NCBI RefSeq assembly: GCF_011761185.1
Contig: NZ_JAAOYM010000001.1
Coordinates: 992,001-1,056,000, forward strand
Length of the DNA stretch: 64,000 nucleotides
Source of the DNA: Saccharomonospora amisosensis
Lineage (GTDB): Bacteria > Actinomycetota > Actinomycetes > Mycobacteriales > Pseudonocardiaceae
Reading direction: 5' to 3'
Below are positions 45,725 to 54,594 of the stretch, piece after piece (positions within the stretch are counted from its first letter, which is position 1; each line of letters begins with the position of its first letter). The notes beneath the pieces were generated by a model that made no database searches, had not been told where the DNA came from, and worked only from the letters and a program-made list of their open reading frames with translations. The position numbers were made by a program, and so were the translations under genes.

Positions 45725-46885
45725 GTGCGCCTGCTGCATACCTCCGACTGGCACGTGGGAAGAACGTTCCACGGTACGGACCTGCTCGCCGAGCAGGAGG
45801 CCGTTCTTGATCACCTCGCGGCCGTAGTGGTCGACGAAGCGGTCGACGTCGTACTGGTCGCGGGTGACGTCTACGACCGCGCGGTCCCTTCGGCCGAGGC
45901 GGTACGGGTGGCCGGTGGAGCGCTCAGCCGCATCCGCGACGCGGGCGCGCAACTTGTCATCACGTCGGGCAACCACGACTCGGCCGCCAGGTTGGGTGCC
46001 TTCGCGGACTTCGCCGCGCGGGGCGGGCTGCACCTACGTACCACCGTGGCAGCCATCGATCGTCCGGTCGTGCTCGACGACGAACACGGTCCGGTGGCTG
46101 TGTACGGCATCCCTTACCTGGAGCCGGAACCGGCAAGGCACGCACTGGGCGTGCCGGAAGCCAGGGGACACACCGGAGTGCTCACCGAGGCAATGCGTCG
46201 TATCGGTGCCGACCTCGCGTCCAGGCCTGGCCGCACCCGCTCGGTGGTGCTGGCGCACGCGTTCGTCACCGGTGCCGCGCCGAGCGAGTCCGAACGCACC
46301 ATCGCGGTCGGCGGTGTCGAGCAGGTTCCCGCCTCGGTGTTCAACGGCGTGGACTACGTCGCCCTCGGGCACCTGCACCGACCGCAGCGCGTCACCGAAC
46401 ACCTCAGGTATGCGGGCAGCCCGCTCGCCTACTCCTTCTCCGAGACCGCTCGCAAGTCGGTCTGGCTGGTCGACCTCGACGCCGACGGCCTGGCCGAGGT
46501 GCGGCGAAGGGAATTGCCCGTGCCGAGGCGGCTCGCGACGGTGACCGGCCCGCTGGAACACCTGCTGCGGGCCCCGGAGTACGACGACGTCGTCGACTGC
46601 TACCTGTCGGTGACGCTGACCGACCGGGTGCGTCCGGTCGACGCCATGCGCAGGCTGCGCGAACGGTTTCCCTACGCGGTGCATCTCGACTGGCGGCCCG
46701 AGACGGGGGCGGAGACGGTGCTGCGTTATGCCGAGGCGGTTCGAGGCCGCTCGGACATAGAGATCGCCTCAAGCTTTCTCACCGATTGCAGAGGAGCTCC
46801 GCCCACCGAGCGGGAGCACGCGCTCCTCGCCACCGCGCTGGAGGCGGCGGGCAAGGCCGATCCGGGAGAAAGGGACCGGGAATGA
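45725..46885 (+). CDS. sbcD: Nuclease SbcCD subunit D (Mre11 homologue)
   Basis: A 386-residue metallophosphoesterase. Phosphoesterase motifs are RLLHTSDWHVGRTFHG, VLVAGDVYDRAVPS, VITSGNHDSAARL and DYVALGHLHRPQ, giving the two-metal site. With SbcC it forms the Mre11/Rad50-like nuclease that opens hairpins and processes protein-blocked DNA ends. Start GTG 45725 is placed by the -10 box and by homology (RLLHTSDWH at the N-terminus). Its TGA overlaps the sbcC ATG by 4 bp. Likely DNA-damage inducible through the SOS box. Confidence 0.94.
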   Translation: MRLLHTSDWHVGRTFHGTDLLAEQEAVLDHLAAVVVDEAVDVVLVAGDVYDRAVPSAEAVRVAGGALSRIRDAGAQLVITSGNHDSAARLGAFADFAARGGLHLRTTVAAIDRPVVLDDEHGPVAVYGIPYLEPEPARHALGVPEARGHTGVLTEAMRRIGADLASRPGRTRSVVLAHAFVTGAAPSESERTIAVGGVEQVPASVFNGVDYVALGHLHRPQRVTEHLRYAGSPLAYSFSETARKSVWLVDLDADGLAEVRRRELPVPRRLATVTGPLEHLLRAPEYDDVVDCYLSVTLTDRVRPVDAMRRLRERFPYAVHLDWRPETGAETVLRYAEAVRGRSDIEIASSFLTDCRGAPPTEREHALLATALEAAGKADPGERDRE

Positions 46886-49860
46886 GACTGCACCGGTTGG
46901 AGATCGCCGCGTTCGGGCCTTACGCGCGCCGCGAGGTGGTCGACTTCGACGCGCTCGGCGCCGACGGGCTGTTCCTGCTGCACGGCGACACCGGCGCAGG
47001 CAAGACGACGCTGCTCGACGCGGTCGCGTTCGCGCTCTACGGCACGGTGCCAGGGGCGCGTGGACAGGTGAAGCGCCTGCACTGCGATCTCGCCGAGCCC
47101 GACACCGACACCGAGGTCGCTCTCGAACTCACCGTGCAGGGACACCGCATTCGGATCGTGCGCGGCCCCGAATACCGCAGGCCCAAGCGGCGAGGTGACG
47201 GGTACACCACCCAGCAGGCGCGCGCCTCGCTGACCTGGTTGAGCTGCCCGCCGCACGGCCACGCGGCCGAGGGTGTGACTCGCATCGACGAGGTCGGTCG
47301 CACTGTGCAACGGCTGCTCGGGATGAGCGCCGAGCAGTTCTTCCAGGTCGTGCTGTTGCCGCAGGGCGAGTTCGCGCGGTTTCTGCGGGCCGAGACCACC
47401 GAACGCGAACAACTACTGGAGCGGCTGTTCGGCACGCAGCGCTTCGCCGACGTCGAACGCTGGTTTCGTGACCTGCGGACCACTCGCGGCAGGGAACTCG
47501 AACGGCGACGCGCTGCCGCACGAGAATGGGTCGCCAGACTCGCACAGGTCGCGCAGACGGAGGCGCCGGAAGAACCAGGGCTGGACTGGGCCACCGAGAT
47601 CAGGCAGCATGCGACCGCCGCACTGGCCGCCGCGCGGGGGGAGGAGCGCGCCGCGAGCGCGGCGAGGCGGGACGCCGAGGCCACGTTGCAGGAGCGCCGC
47701 GCGGCCGCCGACCGGGTGCGCAGGGTGCGGGCCGCGCACCGCAGGCTGGTCGAGTTGTGGGAGCAGGCCGACCAGCGCGCGAGCTGGAAGTCGGAACAGG
47801 CCGCGGCGCGGCGGGCACACCCGGTAGCGGAGCTGGCAGCCGAGCTGGATCGGGTGACCGAGCGGCTTGAGCACGCACGGCGGGACGAGACGGTGGCCGA
47901 GCGAGCCTGCCTGGCCCTGGGGTTCGAACAGCCGCAGGCCGAGGTCGCTGTGCTACGGGCCAGGGCGGCGGCGCTGCGGGAGCAGGCAGGGCAACTGGCA
48001 GGTCTGGTCGAAGAGGCCGGGCGGCAGACCGGGGACCGCGACCGGTTGGCCCGATTCGAGGAGCGGGCTGCCTACGCGGCGGAACAGGCGGCAGCCATCA
48101 GCCAGAAGCTGGAAGGCTTCCCCGAGCGCATGAGGCAGCTCAACGCCGAGTACGAGCTGGCGAGGCAGGCGGAGGCCGGGTTTGAGGCGATCCGGGCGAG
48201 GGAACAGGAGGCGGCGGCCGCGCTCGCCGACGCCGACCGGCTGCCCGAGCTGGAGCGGGTTGTACAGCACGCGCTGGACGCGGAGCGCGTCGCCGTCGAC
48301 GACCATCAGTCGGCCCGCGCCACGCTGCTCGACCTGCGCGAGCGGCGGTTGGCAGGGATGGCGGCCGAGTTGGCGGCCGGGCTGGCTGACGGCGCGCCTT
48401 GCCCGGTGTGCGGCTCGGCTGAGCATCCGGCACCGGCCGAGGCGAGTGCCGACTCCGTGGGCGATGCCGAGGAGCGTGCCGCGGCCGAGCGGGAGCGGCA
48501 GGCCGAGCAGCGCCGGGACCTCGCCGTGGACGCGCGCTACCGAGCGGAAAACGAACTCGCTCTCGTGAGGGAACGACTGTCCGGCCAGACCCGCGAGCAA
48601 CTCGCGAAGAACCTCACCGCGCTCGGTGCCGAACTGCGGTCGCTGACTCAGCGAGCGACAAGTAAGGCGCGGCTGGAGGAGTCGATCCGGAACGCGCAGG
48701 CGGAGGCCGACGAACTCACGGCCGATCGGACGAGGATGCACAGCGAGGAAAGCGAGGCTCGGGCCAAGCAGCGTGCCCTCGCCGAGCGGATCGACGAACG
48801 GGCGCAGCGCCTCGACGCCGCCCGGGGTGACTTCGATGACGTGGGCAAGCGGCGGGAACACCTGGTGTTGCTGGGCGAGGCGGCAGAAGAACTCGCCGAT
48901 GCCCGGTCCGCTCGCGCAGCGGCCGAGGAGTTGCTCGAAGAACGACATGGCGCGGTGCTGGACGCTGCGCGGCGCGCGGGCTTCGCCACGGTGGAGGACG
49001 CGCTGTCGGCGGCAAGGCCACAGTCCCGCCTCGCCGAACTTGAGCGGTGGCTGACCGAGGCCGAGCGCGCCGAGGCAGCCGCTAAGGGAGTGCTGGAGGA
49101 ACCCGAGCTGCGTGGCGTTTCACCCGAGGAAGAGGTGGACGTCGAACCCGCACAGCAGGCGGTGGAGGACGCACGGAGCCGGGCGGAGTCCGCTGTCGCC
49201 GCCGTGCGGGCGTGTTCGCAGCGGGCACACGACCTCGACACCCTGGCCGAGCACTTCCGCTGCGCACTTTCCGAGCTGGAACCCGCGGAGCGGGAGTATG
49301 CCGAACTGGAAGCGCTCACCGACGTGGTCAACGGCAGGGGACAGAACGCGAGGCGGATGTCGCTGCGGTCCTACGTCCTCGCCGCCCGGTTGGAAGAGGT
49401 CGCGGTGGCCGCCACCGCCCGGTTGCGGTCGATGAGTCAGGGCCGGTTCTCGTTCGTTCACTCCGATGCCGCCGGCTCACGGGGCACCAGAGGCGGGCTC
49501 GGCCTCGATGTGCTCGACGACTACTCGGGCACCGTGCGTCCCGCGAAGACACTGTCAGGGGGAGAGTCGTTTCTGGCATCGCTGGCGCTGGCGCTCGGTC
49601 TGGCCGACGTGGTCGCCGCACAGACCGGGGGTGCGCTACTCGACACGCTGTTCGTGGACGAGGGGTTCGGGACGCTGGACAGCGAGACGCTGGATGTCGT
49701 GATGGATGTGCTGGACGAGTTGCGTGCGGGCGGGCGTGTCGTCGGCCTGGTGTCCCATGTGGAGGAACTGCGGCAGCGCATCCCGATGCGGCTACGGGTG
49801 CGCAAGTCGCGGACGGGCTCCACGGTTCGGCTGGAAGGGGGGATGCCGGTGGCGTGCTGA
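46882..49860 (+). CDS. sbcC: Nuclease SbcCD subunit C (Rad50-like SMC ATPase)
   Basis: A 992-residue ATPase. Walker A is LHGDTGAGKTTLLDAVAFAL near residue 35; two long coiled-coil arms, rich in Glu, Ala and Arg, flank the zinc hook PCPVCGSAEHPAPAEA near residue 507. The C-terminal head carries the ABC signature KTLSGGESFLASLALALGLAD and Walker B DTLFVDEGFGTLD. The hook joins two molecules and the heads bind SbcD. Translationally coupled to sbcD (ATGA). Convergent with ogt 20 bp downstream. Confidence 0.94.
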   Translation: MRLHRLEIAAFGPYARREVVDFDALGADGLFLLHGDTGAGKTTLLDAVAFALYGTVPGARGQVKRLHCDLAEPDTDTEVALELTVQGHRIRIVRGPEYRRPKRRGDGYTTQQARASLTWLSCPPHGHAAEGVTRIDEVGRTVQRLLGMSAEQFFQVVLLPQGEFARFLRAETTEREQLLERLFGTQRFADVERWFRDLRTTRGRELERRRAAAREWVARLAQVAQTEAPEEPGLDWATEIRQHATAALAAARGEERAASAARRDAEATLQERRAAADRVRRVRAAHRRLVELWEQADQRASWKSEQAAARRAHPVAELAAELDRVTERLEHARRDETVAERACLALGFEQPQAEVAVLRARAAALREQAGQLAGLVEEAGRQTGDRDRLARFEERAAYAAEQAAAISQKLEGFPERMRQLNAEYELARQAEAGFEAIRAREQEAAAALADADRLPELERVVQHALDAERVAVDDHQSARATLLDLRERRLAGMAAELAAGLADGAPCPVCGSAEHPAPAEASADSVGDAEERAAAERERQAEQRRDLAVDARYRAENELALVRERLSGQTREQLAKNLTALGAELRSLTQRATSKARLEESIRNAQAEADELTADRTRMHSEESEARAKQRALAERIDERAQRLDAARGDFDDVGKRREHLVLLGEAAEELADARSARAAAEELLEERHGAVLDAARRAGFATVEDALSAARPQSRLAELERWLTEAERAEAAAKGVLEEPELRGVSPEEEVDVEPAQQAVEDARSRAESAVAAVRACSQRAHDLDTLAEHFRCALSELEPAEREYAELEALTDVVNGRGQNARRMSLRSYVLAARLEEVAVAATARLRSMSQGRFSFVHSDAAGSRGTRGGLGLDVLDDYSGTVRPAKTLSGGESFLASLALALGLADVVAAQTGGALLDTLFVDEGFGTLDSETLDVVMDVLDELRAGGRVVGLVSHVEELRQRIPMRLRVRKSRTGSTVRLEGGMPVAC

Positions 49861-49879
49861 CCGGCCGGGCGCTGGTACG

Positions 49880-50398
49880 TCACCTCGGCGAGGGCCCCGC
49901 CGGGGATTCGTGGGCGAGCAGCCACCGCTTGACATGTAGACCCCAGCGGAAACCACCGAGTCCACCGTCGATTCGCACGATCCGGTGGCATGGCACGAAC
50001 AGTGCCGTTGCGTTGCGGGCACAGGCGGCGGCCGCGGCGCGGACAGCCTGTGGCCTTCCCGCGAGCTCGGCGAGATCACTGTAGGTCAGCGGCTTGCCCG
50101 CGGGGACGCCACGCAACACCTCCCAGGTGTGTGCGATGAACTCGCCTGATCGCTGCCGTACGGGTACCTGATCGACGGCGTCGAGCTCACCCTCGTGGTA
50201 GCGGCGAACGGCTCGGGTGACCGGCCCGAGTTCGTCGCGGGCGCGCAGCTCGGTGGGCGTCAGCGCGGCGGGGACCACTTTCAGCAACTCGTGCGGTTCC
50301 GCGGTCCAGCCCGAGGCGATCACAGCTCCGTCGGCCGCGACCAGGGCGGTGAAGGGGCCGATCGGGGTGTGGTGTGTGGACCAGCTGGCGATGTTCAC
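49880..50398 (-). CDS. ogt: Methylated-DNA-protein-cysteine S-methyltransferase
   Basis: A 172-residue protein. The methyl-acceptor cysteine is in NATALFVPCHRIVRIDGGLGGFRWG, and TWEVLRGVPAGKPLTYSDLAELAGRP forms the DNA-binding helix-turn-helix and arginine-finger region. It repairs O6-alkylguanine by irreversible transfer to itself. Start GTG 50398 overlaps the TGA of the Ada-AlkA gene (GTGA), so the two alkylation-repair proteins are made together. Confidence 0.92.
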   Translation of the reverse strand: MNIASWSTHHTPIGPFTALVAADGAVIASGWTAEPHELLKVVPAALTPTELRARDELGPVTRAVRRYHEGELDAVDQVPVRQRSGEFIAHTWEVLRGVPAGKPLTYSDLAELAGRPQAVRAAAAACARNATALFVPCHRIVRIDGGLGGFRWGLHVKRWLLAHESPAGPSPR

Positions 50399-51927
50399 GT
50401 GGTTCCTCCGTTGTTGTGGTTGGCGCTGACTCGCCACAGGTACATGGCCGCGTAGGAACGCCAGGGGCGCCACGTCGCGGCGTGGCGGGCCAGCTGTGTC
50501 GTGCTGTCACCGATGCCGATGCTTGTCGCGCCCCTGCGCAGCGCGAGATCGTTGTGCGGCAGGATGTCCGGCTGGCCGAGTAGCCGCATCAGCACGTAGT
50601 CGGCCGTCCACGGGCCGATTCCGGGTGCGGACAGCAGTTGCTGCCGAAGTTCGTCGGGGTCACGTCCGACGTGCGGGTCGAGTTCGCCTGCCGCCAGCGC
50701 TTCGGCCACCGCGCGGATCGAGTCGACGCGTCTGCGCGGTCCTCGCAGCACAGCCTCGGCGTTCCGCGCCACGGCGGCCGCGGTGGGGAACAGCAGGCCA
50801 GGGTCGTCGGTACCGGCGAGCGGCACGGGCTCGCCCAGTTCGGCGACCAGCTTGCTCGCCGCTGTGCGGGCGGCCGCGACCGACACCTGCTGTCCCAGCA
50901 TCGTGCGCAGCAGCAGCTCGGGGCCGTCCACCGCGCCGGGCACCCGGATGCCGGGCGCCTCCGCGACGGCAGCGGCCAGTGCGGGATCGGCGGCGAGGAC
51001 ATGGCCGACGGCGGCGGGGTCGGCGTCCAGGTCCAGCAGGCGGCGCACGCGGGCGACGGCGCTCGCGAGGTCCCGGACGTCGGTGAGCCGAAGATCGCAG
51101 CGCACGTAGGTGTCCGACGGGTTGAGCGCGACCAGCCCGCTGCCGTGCGGCAGTCGAAGTGTCCTGCGGTAGTCGCCTGCGGTGGACTCGACACCGGGCA
51201 AGGCCCTTTCACGGAGAAAGCCGAGTAAGCCGACAGCGTCGAGTGGTGGCCGAAACGGCAGTCGCAGGCTGAGCCGGGCCCCCGCTCGCGTGGTCGGAGC
51301 AGGGGGTTCGACTCGTGCGCGCTTGCCGTGGGCCGCCGCCCGCAACTGCGACGGTGTCGTCGCGAACACCTCCCTGATCGTGTCGTTGAACTGCCGCACG
51401 CTGGCGAACCCGGCGGCGAACGCGACGTCGGTCAGTGGCATGGCGGACAGTTCGATGAGCAGCCGGGCGGCGTGGGCGCGGTGAGCGCGGGCCAGTGCGA
51501 GCGGTCCCGCGCCGAGTTCGGCGGTGAGCACCCGCCCCAGTTGCCGCTGCGAGTAGCCGAGCTTTCGGGCCAGTCCCGAGACACCTTCGCGCTCCACCGT
51601 CCCCTCGGCGATGAGGCGCATCGCGCGAGCGGCCAGATCGGCGCGGACGTTCCACTCGGGCGAACCGGGCACGGCATCAGGAAGGCATCGCTTGCACGCG
51701 CGGTAGCCGTTCGACTGCGCGGCCGCGGCGGTGGGGAAGAACTTCACGTTACCGGCCTTGGGTGGCATCGCCGGGCAGGAGGGCCTGCAGTAGATCCCGG
51801 TAGTACGCACGGCGACGATGAACTGCCCGTCGAAGCGGGCGTCCCGCGACGTGACGGCGCGGTAACAGCGCTCTGTGTCCCGCCACAGCGAGTGAGGCGC
51901 CGAATGCGTTGCCGTTGCCTGAGCCAT
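50395..51927 (-). CDS. alkA: Ada-AlkA fusion: methylphosphotriester-sensing regulator with 3-methyladenine DNA glycosylase
   Basis: A 510-residue protein with three modules. Residues 10-90 are the Ada N-terminal zinc domain with four cysteines (GIYCRPSCPAMPP, RACKRCLPDA), the first of which accepts methyl from phosphotriesters. Residues 95-195 are an AraC-type DNA-binding domain (LARKLGYSQRQLGRVLTAELG, VAFAAGFASVRQFNDTIREVF). Residues 210-500 are an AlkA glycosylase with the HhH motif LLSAPGIGPWTADYVLMRL and catalytic Asp in ILPHNDLALRRG. It senses and repairs methylation damage and should control its own operon with ogt. ATG 51927 begins the Ada domain; the longer frame upstream is antisense to ychF. 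Confidence 0.92.
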   Translation of the reverse strand: MAQATATHSAPHSLWRDTERCYRAVTSRDARFDGQFIVAVRTTGIYCRPSCPAMPPKAGNVKFFPTAAAAQSNGYRACKRCLPDAVPGSPEWNVRADLAARAMRLIAEGTVEREGVSGLARKLGYSQRQLGRVLTAELGAGPLALARAHRAHAARLLIELSAMPLTDVAFAAGFASVRQFNDTIREVFATTPSQLRAAAHGKRARVEPPAPTTRAGARLSLRLPFRPPLDAVGLLGFLRERALPGVESTAGDYRRTLRLPHGSGLVALNPSDTYVRCDLRLTDVRDLASAVARVRRLLDLDADPAAVGHVLAADPALAAAVAEAPGIRVPGAVDGPELLLRTMLGQQVSVAAARTAASKLVAELGEPVPLAGTDDPGLLFPTAAAVARNAEAVLRGPRRRVDSIRAVAEALAAGELDPHVGRDPDELRQQLLSAPGIGPWTADYVLMRLLGQPDILPHNDLALRRGATSIGIGDSTTQLARHAATWRPWRSYAAMYLWRVSANHNNGGTT

Positions 51928-52010
51928 GCTCTGATCGTGCCAGCAGCTCAGCAGCGTGACTGGCGGAAATCGGACAGTAATGTCGCGGTGCGGTCCTCGG
52001 CAGGCGGCAG

Positions 52011-52016
52011 TACCGT
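52011..52016 (+). promoter_or_regulatory. Leaderless -10 box of the small lipoprotein gene
   Basis: TACCGT ends 7 nt before ATG 52024. Confidence 0.42.
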
Positions 52017-52023
52017 CGTGCCC

Positions 52024-52206
52024 ATGACGAAGGGTGTGCGCGTACGTCCGCTGCGTGCCTGTGTCGTGGCCATGGGTGCGCTGGCGGCGATCGTGTTCGG
52101 TTCCGCCTGCGACGAGCCGCAGCGAGGATACGACGGCGGCGACCAGGAACAGGAGCGGGAGCAGGACGGCGACGGTGAGCGCGAGCAGGACGGCGACGGC
52201 GGCTGA
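52024..52206 (+). CDS. Tiny putative lipoprotein with acidic repeat tail
   Basis: A 60-residue product. A basic start (MTKGVRVRPLR) precedes a hydrophobic core (ACVVAMGALAAIVFGSAC); the cysteine at residue 29 could be lipidated, but the preceding GSA is a poor lipobox. The rest is hydrophilic with two similar blocks, EQEREQDGDG and EREQDGDGG. No family recognised. It sits alone between divergent ada-alkA and co-directional ychF, with a -10 box at leaderless spacing as the main support for a real gene. Confidence 0.5.
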   Translation: MTKGVRVRPLRACVVAMGALAAIVFGSACDEPQRGYDGGDQEQEREQDGDGEREQDGDGG

Positions 52207-52242
52207 GCAGGGTCGCGGTCCCGGCACGTACACTGGATCTCC

Positions 52243-53337
52243 GTGAGTCTGACCCTCGGCATCGTCGGCCTGCCCAACGTCGGCAAGTCCACCCTGTTCA
52301 ACGCGCTGACCCGTAACGACGTGCTCTCCGCGAACTACCCGTTCGCGACGATCGAGCCGAACGTCGGCGTGGTCGCCCTGCCGGACCCACGGCTGGACAA
52401 GCTGGCGGAGTTGTTCGGCTCGGCTCGGACGGTCCCAGCCACGGTGTCCTTTGTGGATATCGCGGGGATCGTGAAGGGTGCTTCGGAAGGCGCGGGCCTC
52501 GGCAACAAGTTCCTGGCAAACATCCGCGAGGCCAACGCGATCTGCCAGGTGATCCGCGTGTTCGAGGACCCCGATGTCACGCACGTCGAGGGCAATGTCG
52601 ATCCGATGTCCGACATCGAGACGATCAACACGGAGCTGATCCTGGCGGATCTGCAGACGCTGGACAAGGCGCTGCCAAGGATGGAGAAGGAAGCGCGGAC
52701 CAGGAAGGAGGCCAGGCCTGCCTTCGACAACGCCAAGCGCGCCAAGGAAGTCCTCGACTCCGGCCGCACGCTGTTCTCCGCGCAGGACGAGGTCGATCTG
52801 GACGGCCTGCGCGAGCTGAGCCTGCTGACCGCCAAGCCGTTCCTGTACGTGTTCAACGCCGACGAGGGCGTGCTCACCGACCAGGCAAGGCGTGCCGAAC
52901 TGGCGAAGCTGGTCGCTCCAGCCGATGCCGTGTTCCTCGACGCCAAAGTGGAGTCCGAACTGCTCGAACTGGACGACGAGGAGTCGGTCCGCGAACTGCT
53001 GGAGTCGGTGGGGCAGGCCGAACCTGGGCTGCACGCGCTGGCTCGGGCCGGATTCCACACTCTCGGCTTGCAAACGTTCTTGACCGCTGGGCCGAAGGAA
53101 GCGCGGGCGTGGACGATCCGAAAGGGCGCCACCGCGCCACAGGCGGCTGGTGTGATCCACACCGACTTCGAGCGCGGGTTCGTCAAGGCCGAGGTCGTGT
53201 CCTTCGACGATCTGGTGGAGGCGGGTTCGATGGCCGCCGCCCGTGCGGCGGGCAAGGTGAGGATGGAGGGTAAGGACTACGTCATGGCCGACGGTGACGT
53301 GGTCGAGTTCCGGCACGCGCCGGTCTCAGGGCGGTAG
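52243..53337 (+). CDS. ychF: Redox-regulated ATPase/GTPase YchF (Obg family)
   Basis: A 364-residue protein. P-loop GIVGLPNVGKSTLFNALT, NYPFATIEPNVG (switch I), VSFVDIAGIVKGASEGAGLGNKFL (switch II) and the NxxE-type specificity segment FLYVFNADEG, which favours ATP over GTP. A coiled-coil insertion and the C-terminal TGS-like domain (AGVIHTDFERGFVKAEVVSFDD) complete the family. YchF binds ribosomes and affects stress responses. Start GTG 52243; a TACACT box lies 8 nt upstream. Corresponds to Rv1112. Confidence 0.94.
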   Translation: MSLTLGIVGLPNVGKSTLFNALTRNDVLSANYPFATIEPNVGVVALPDPRLDKLAELFGSARTVPATVSFVDIAGIVKGASEGAGLGNKFLANIREANAICQVIRVFEDPDVTHVEGNVDPMSDIETINTELILADLQTLDKALPRMEKEARTRKEARPAFDNAKRAKEVLDSGRTLFSAQDEVDLDGLRELSLLTAKPFLYVFNADEGVLTDQARRAELAKLVAPADAVFLDAKVESELLELDDEESVRELLESVGQAEPGLHALARAGFHTLGLQTFLTAGPKEARAWTIRKGATAPQAAGVIHTDFERGFVKAEVVSFDDLVEAGSMAAARAAGKVRMEGKDYVMADGDVVEFRHAPVSGR

Positions 53338-53350
53338 CCACACCCTGGCC

Positions 53351-54457
53351 TCAGCTCAGGCAGGTCACCGGCACCCGGTGCGGGAGGTTGTTGGCGAAGC
53401 CGCCCCGGTTCCACGAGCCGTCGTCGGGCTGGGTGTTGCCCTCGGCGTCGACCGCCCGAACAGCGAGCGTGTGCCTTCCCGGCACGGCGTCCCATACCGC
53501 GCTCCACCGCCGCCACGCCCAGCGGCCACCGTCGTCGGGGCCAAGCCTCGCGCGTGACCAGGTCCTGCCGTCGTCGTGGCTGAACTCCACCGCGGCCAGC
53601 GGTGCCCTGCTCGACCACGCTCGGCCGGTCAGTCCCACGGGCCCCGGGTGCACGAAGCGCTCCCGCGTCTGGAAGTCGGGGAATCCGGGCGGGACGAGCA
53701 GCGCCCTCGGCGCTATCCACGAGACCGCCTCTCCTTGCTCTTCGCGATCCTGCCGGATGCGGTAGGCCACCGTGTTCTGAAAGCCGGTGAACAGCTCCTC
53801 GATCAGTTCGATCGAACGCAGCCACTTCACGTGTGCCATCCCGTACCAGCCTGGGACCACCAGCCGCAGCGGGTAGCCGTGCTGGGGTGGCAGTGGCGCG
53901 CCGTTCATCTCGTAGGCCAGCAGCACGTCATCGCCGAGCGCGTCTGTGACGGCGAGGCCACGCTGGTAGTCCTGCTCGACGCCGCGTTCCACGCCGTGGT
54001 CGGCGCCGGTGAAGACGGCATCGACCGCCGATGAGGTGACGCCCGCCGTTTCCAGCACCGTGCGCAGCGGCACCCCCGTCCAGTCGGCGGTGCCCACCGC
54101 TTCCACCAGCCACGGCTGGCTGATCGGACGCGGACGCAGGTGCGCGCGACCGTTTCCGGCGCACTCCATCGTCACGCGCACCGTGCGGGAGGGCAGCGCG
54201 CGCAGTTCGGCCAGGGACAGCGTCAGTTCGGTTTCGACCGCCCCTGCGACCTTGAGCTGCCAGGTCGCTGGGTCGAGGTGCGGGATGTCGTAGTGGATGA
54301 GCAGGTAGTGCAGTCCTTGCGGCGTCACGTCGTGGCGCAGTGCCTCCAGCGGCATGCCGTGGTTGCGCGCCGCGAGCGCGAGTTCGTCGATCGTGATGCC
54401 CTCGTCGTCAGCCGCGAGCCGCGCCGGCCGGCTGACCTCGCTCAGCTGTGTGGTCAT
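53351..54457 (-). CDS. Sulfite oxidase-family molybdopterin oxidoreductase
   Basis: A 368-residue protein from ATG 54457. The Moco domain holds the molybdenum-ligating Cys99 in VRVTMECAGNGRAHLRP, and GHYLVEAVG-like motifs read PWLVEAVGTADWTGVPL and GYPLRLVVPGWYGMAHVKWL. Residues about 265-365 form the Mo-co oxidoreductase dimerisation domain (SRAPLAAVEFSHDDGRTW, NNLPHRVPVTCL). There is no haem domain and no clear Tat signal, so it seems cytoplasmic and may use a separate electron acceptor. Sulfite as substrate is inferred from family. Divergent from alkB; a CATGCT box lies 6 nt upstream. Confidence 0.85.
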   Translation of the reverse strand: MTTQLSEVSRPARLAADDEGITIDELALAARNHGMPLEALRHDVTPQGLHYLLIHYDIPHLDPATWQLKVAGAVETELTLSLAELRALPSRTVRVTMECAGNGRAHLRPRPISQPWLVEAVGTADWTGVPLRTVLETAGVTSSAVDAVFTGADHGVERGVEQDYQRGLAVTDALGDDVLLAYEMNGAPLPPQHGYPLRLVVPGWYGMAHVKWLRSIELIEELFTGFQNTVAYRIRQDREEQGEAVSWIAPRALLVPPGFPDFQTRERFVHPGPVGLTGRAWSSRAPLAAVEFSHDDGRTWSRARLGPDDGGRWAWRRWSAVWDAVPGRHTLAVRAVDAEGNTQPDDGSWNRGGFANNLPHRVPVTCLS

Positions 54458-54518
54458 CCTCACAGCATGCGCCTCGGCCGGGTACGCGGTCGAGCCACAG
54501 CCGCAACTCAGTGACTTT

Positions 54519-54563
54519 ACAAAAGGTTCCCTCTTGTCAAAGTAGGTGTACAACTCCTACGGT
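54519..54563 (+). promoter_or_regulatory. Candidate alkB promoter and overlapping operator
   Basis: TTGTCA (54534-54539) and TACGGT (54558-54563) form a -35/-10 pair with an 18-nt spacer. ACAAAAGGTTCCCTCTTGT (54519-54537), a 19-bp imperfect palindrome with 7 of 9 pairs, overlaps the -35 and is a candidate site for the TetR encoded at the end of the operon. Confidence 0.5.
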
Positions 54564-54586
54564 TCTGTAAACCCGAGCCGTAGGAG
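54554..54586 (+). promoter_or_regulatory. Hairpin overlapping the alkB Shine-Dalgarno sequence
   Basis: CTCCTACGG (54554-54562) and CCGTAGGAG (54578-54586) are perfectly complementary. The right arm contains most of the AGGAGG ribosome-binding site of alkB. It forms in RNA only if transcription starts upstream of 54554, which conflicts with the promoter proposed just above. Confidence 0.4.
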
Positions 54587-54594
54587 GTCAGGCC

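Noticed and set aside
50395-53316. 973-residue minus-strand frame
   Set aside because: Only 50395-51927 is real (Ada-AlkA). The upstream part is antisense to ychF and has low-complexity shadow sequence.
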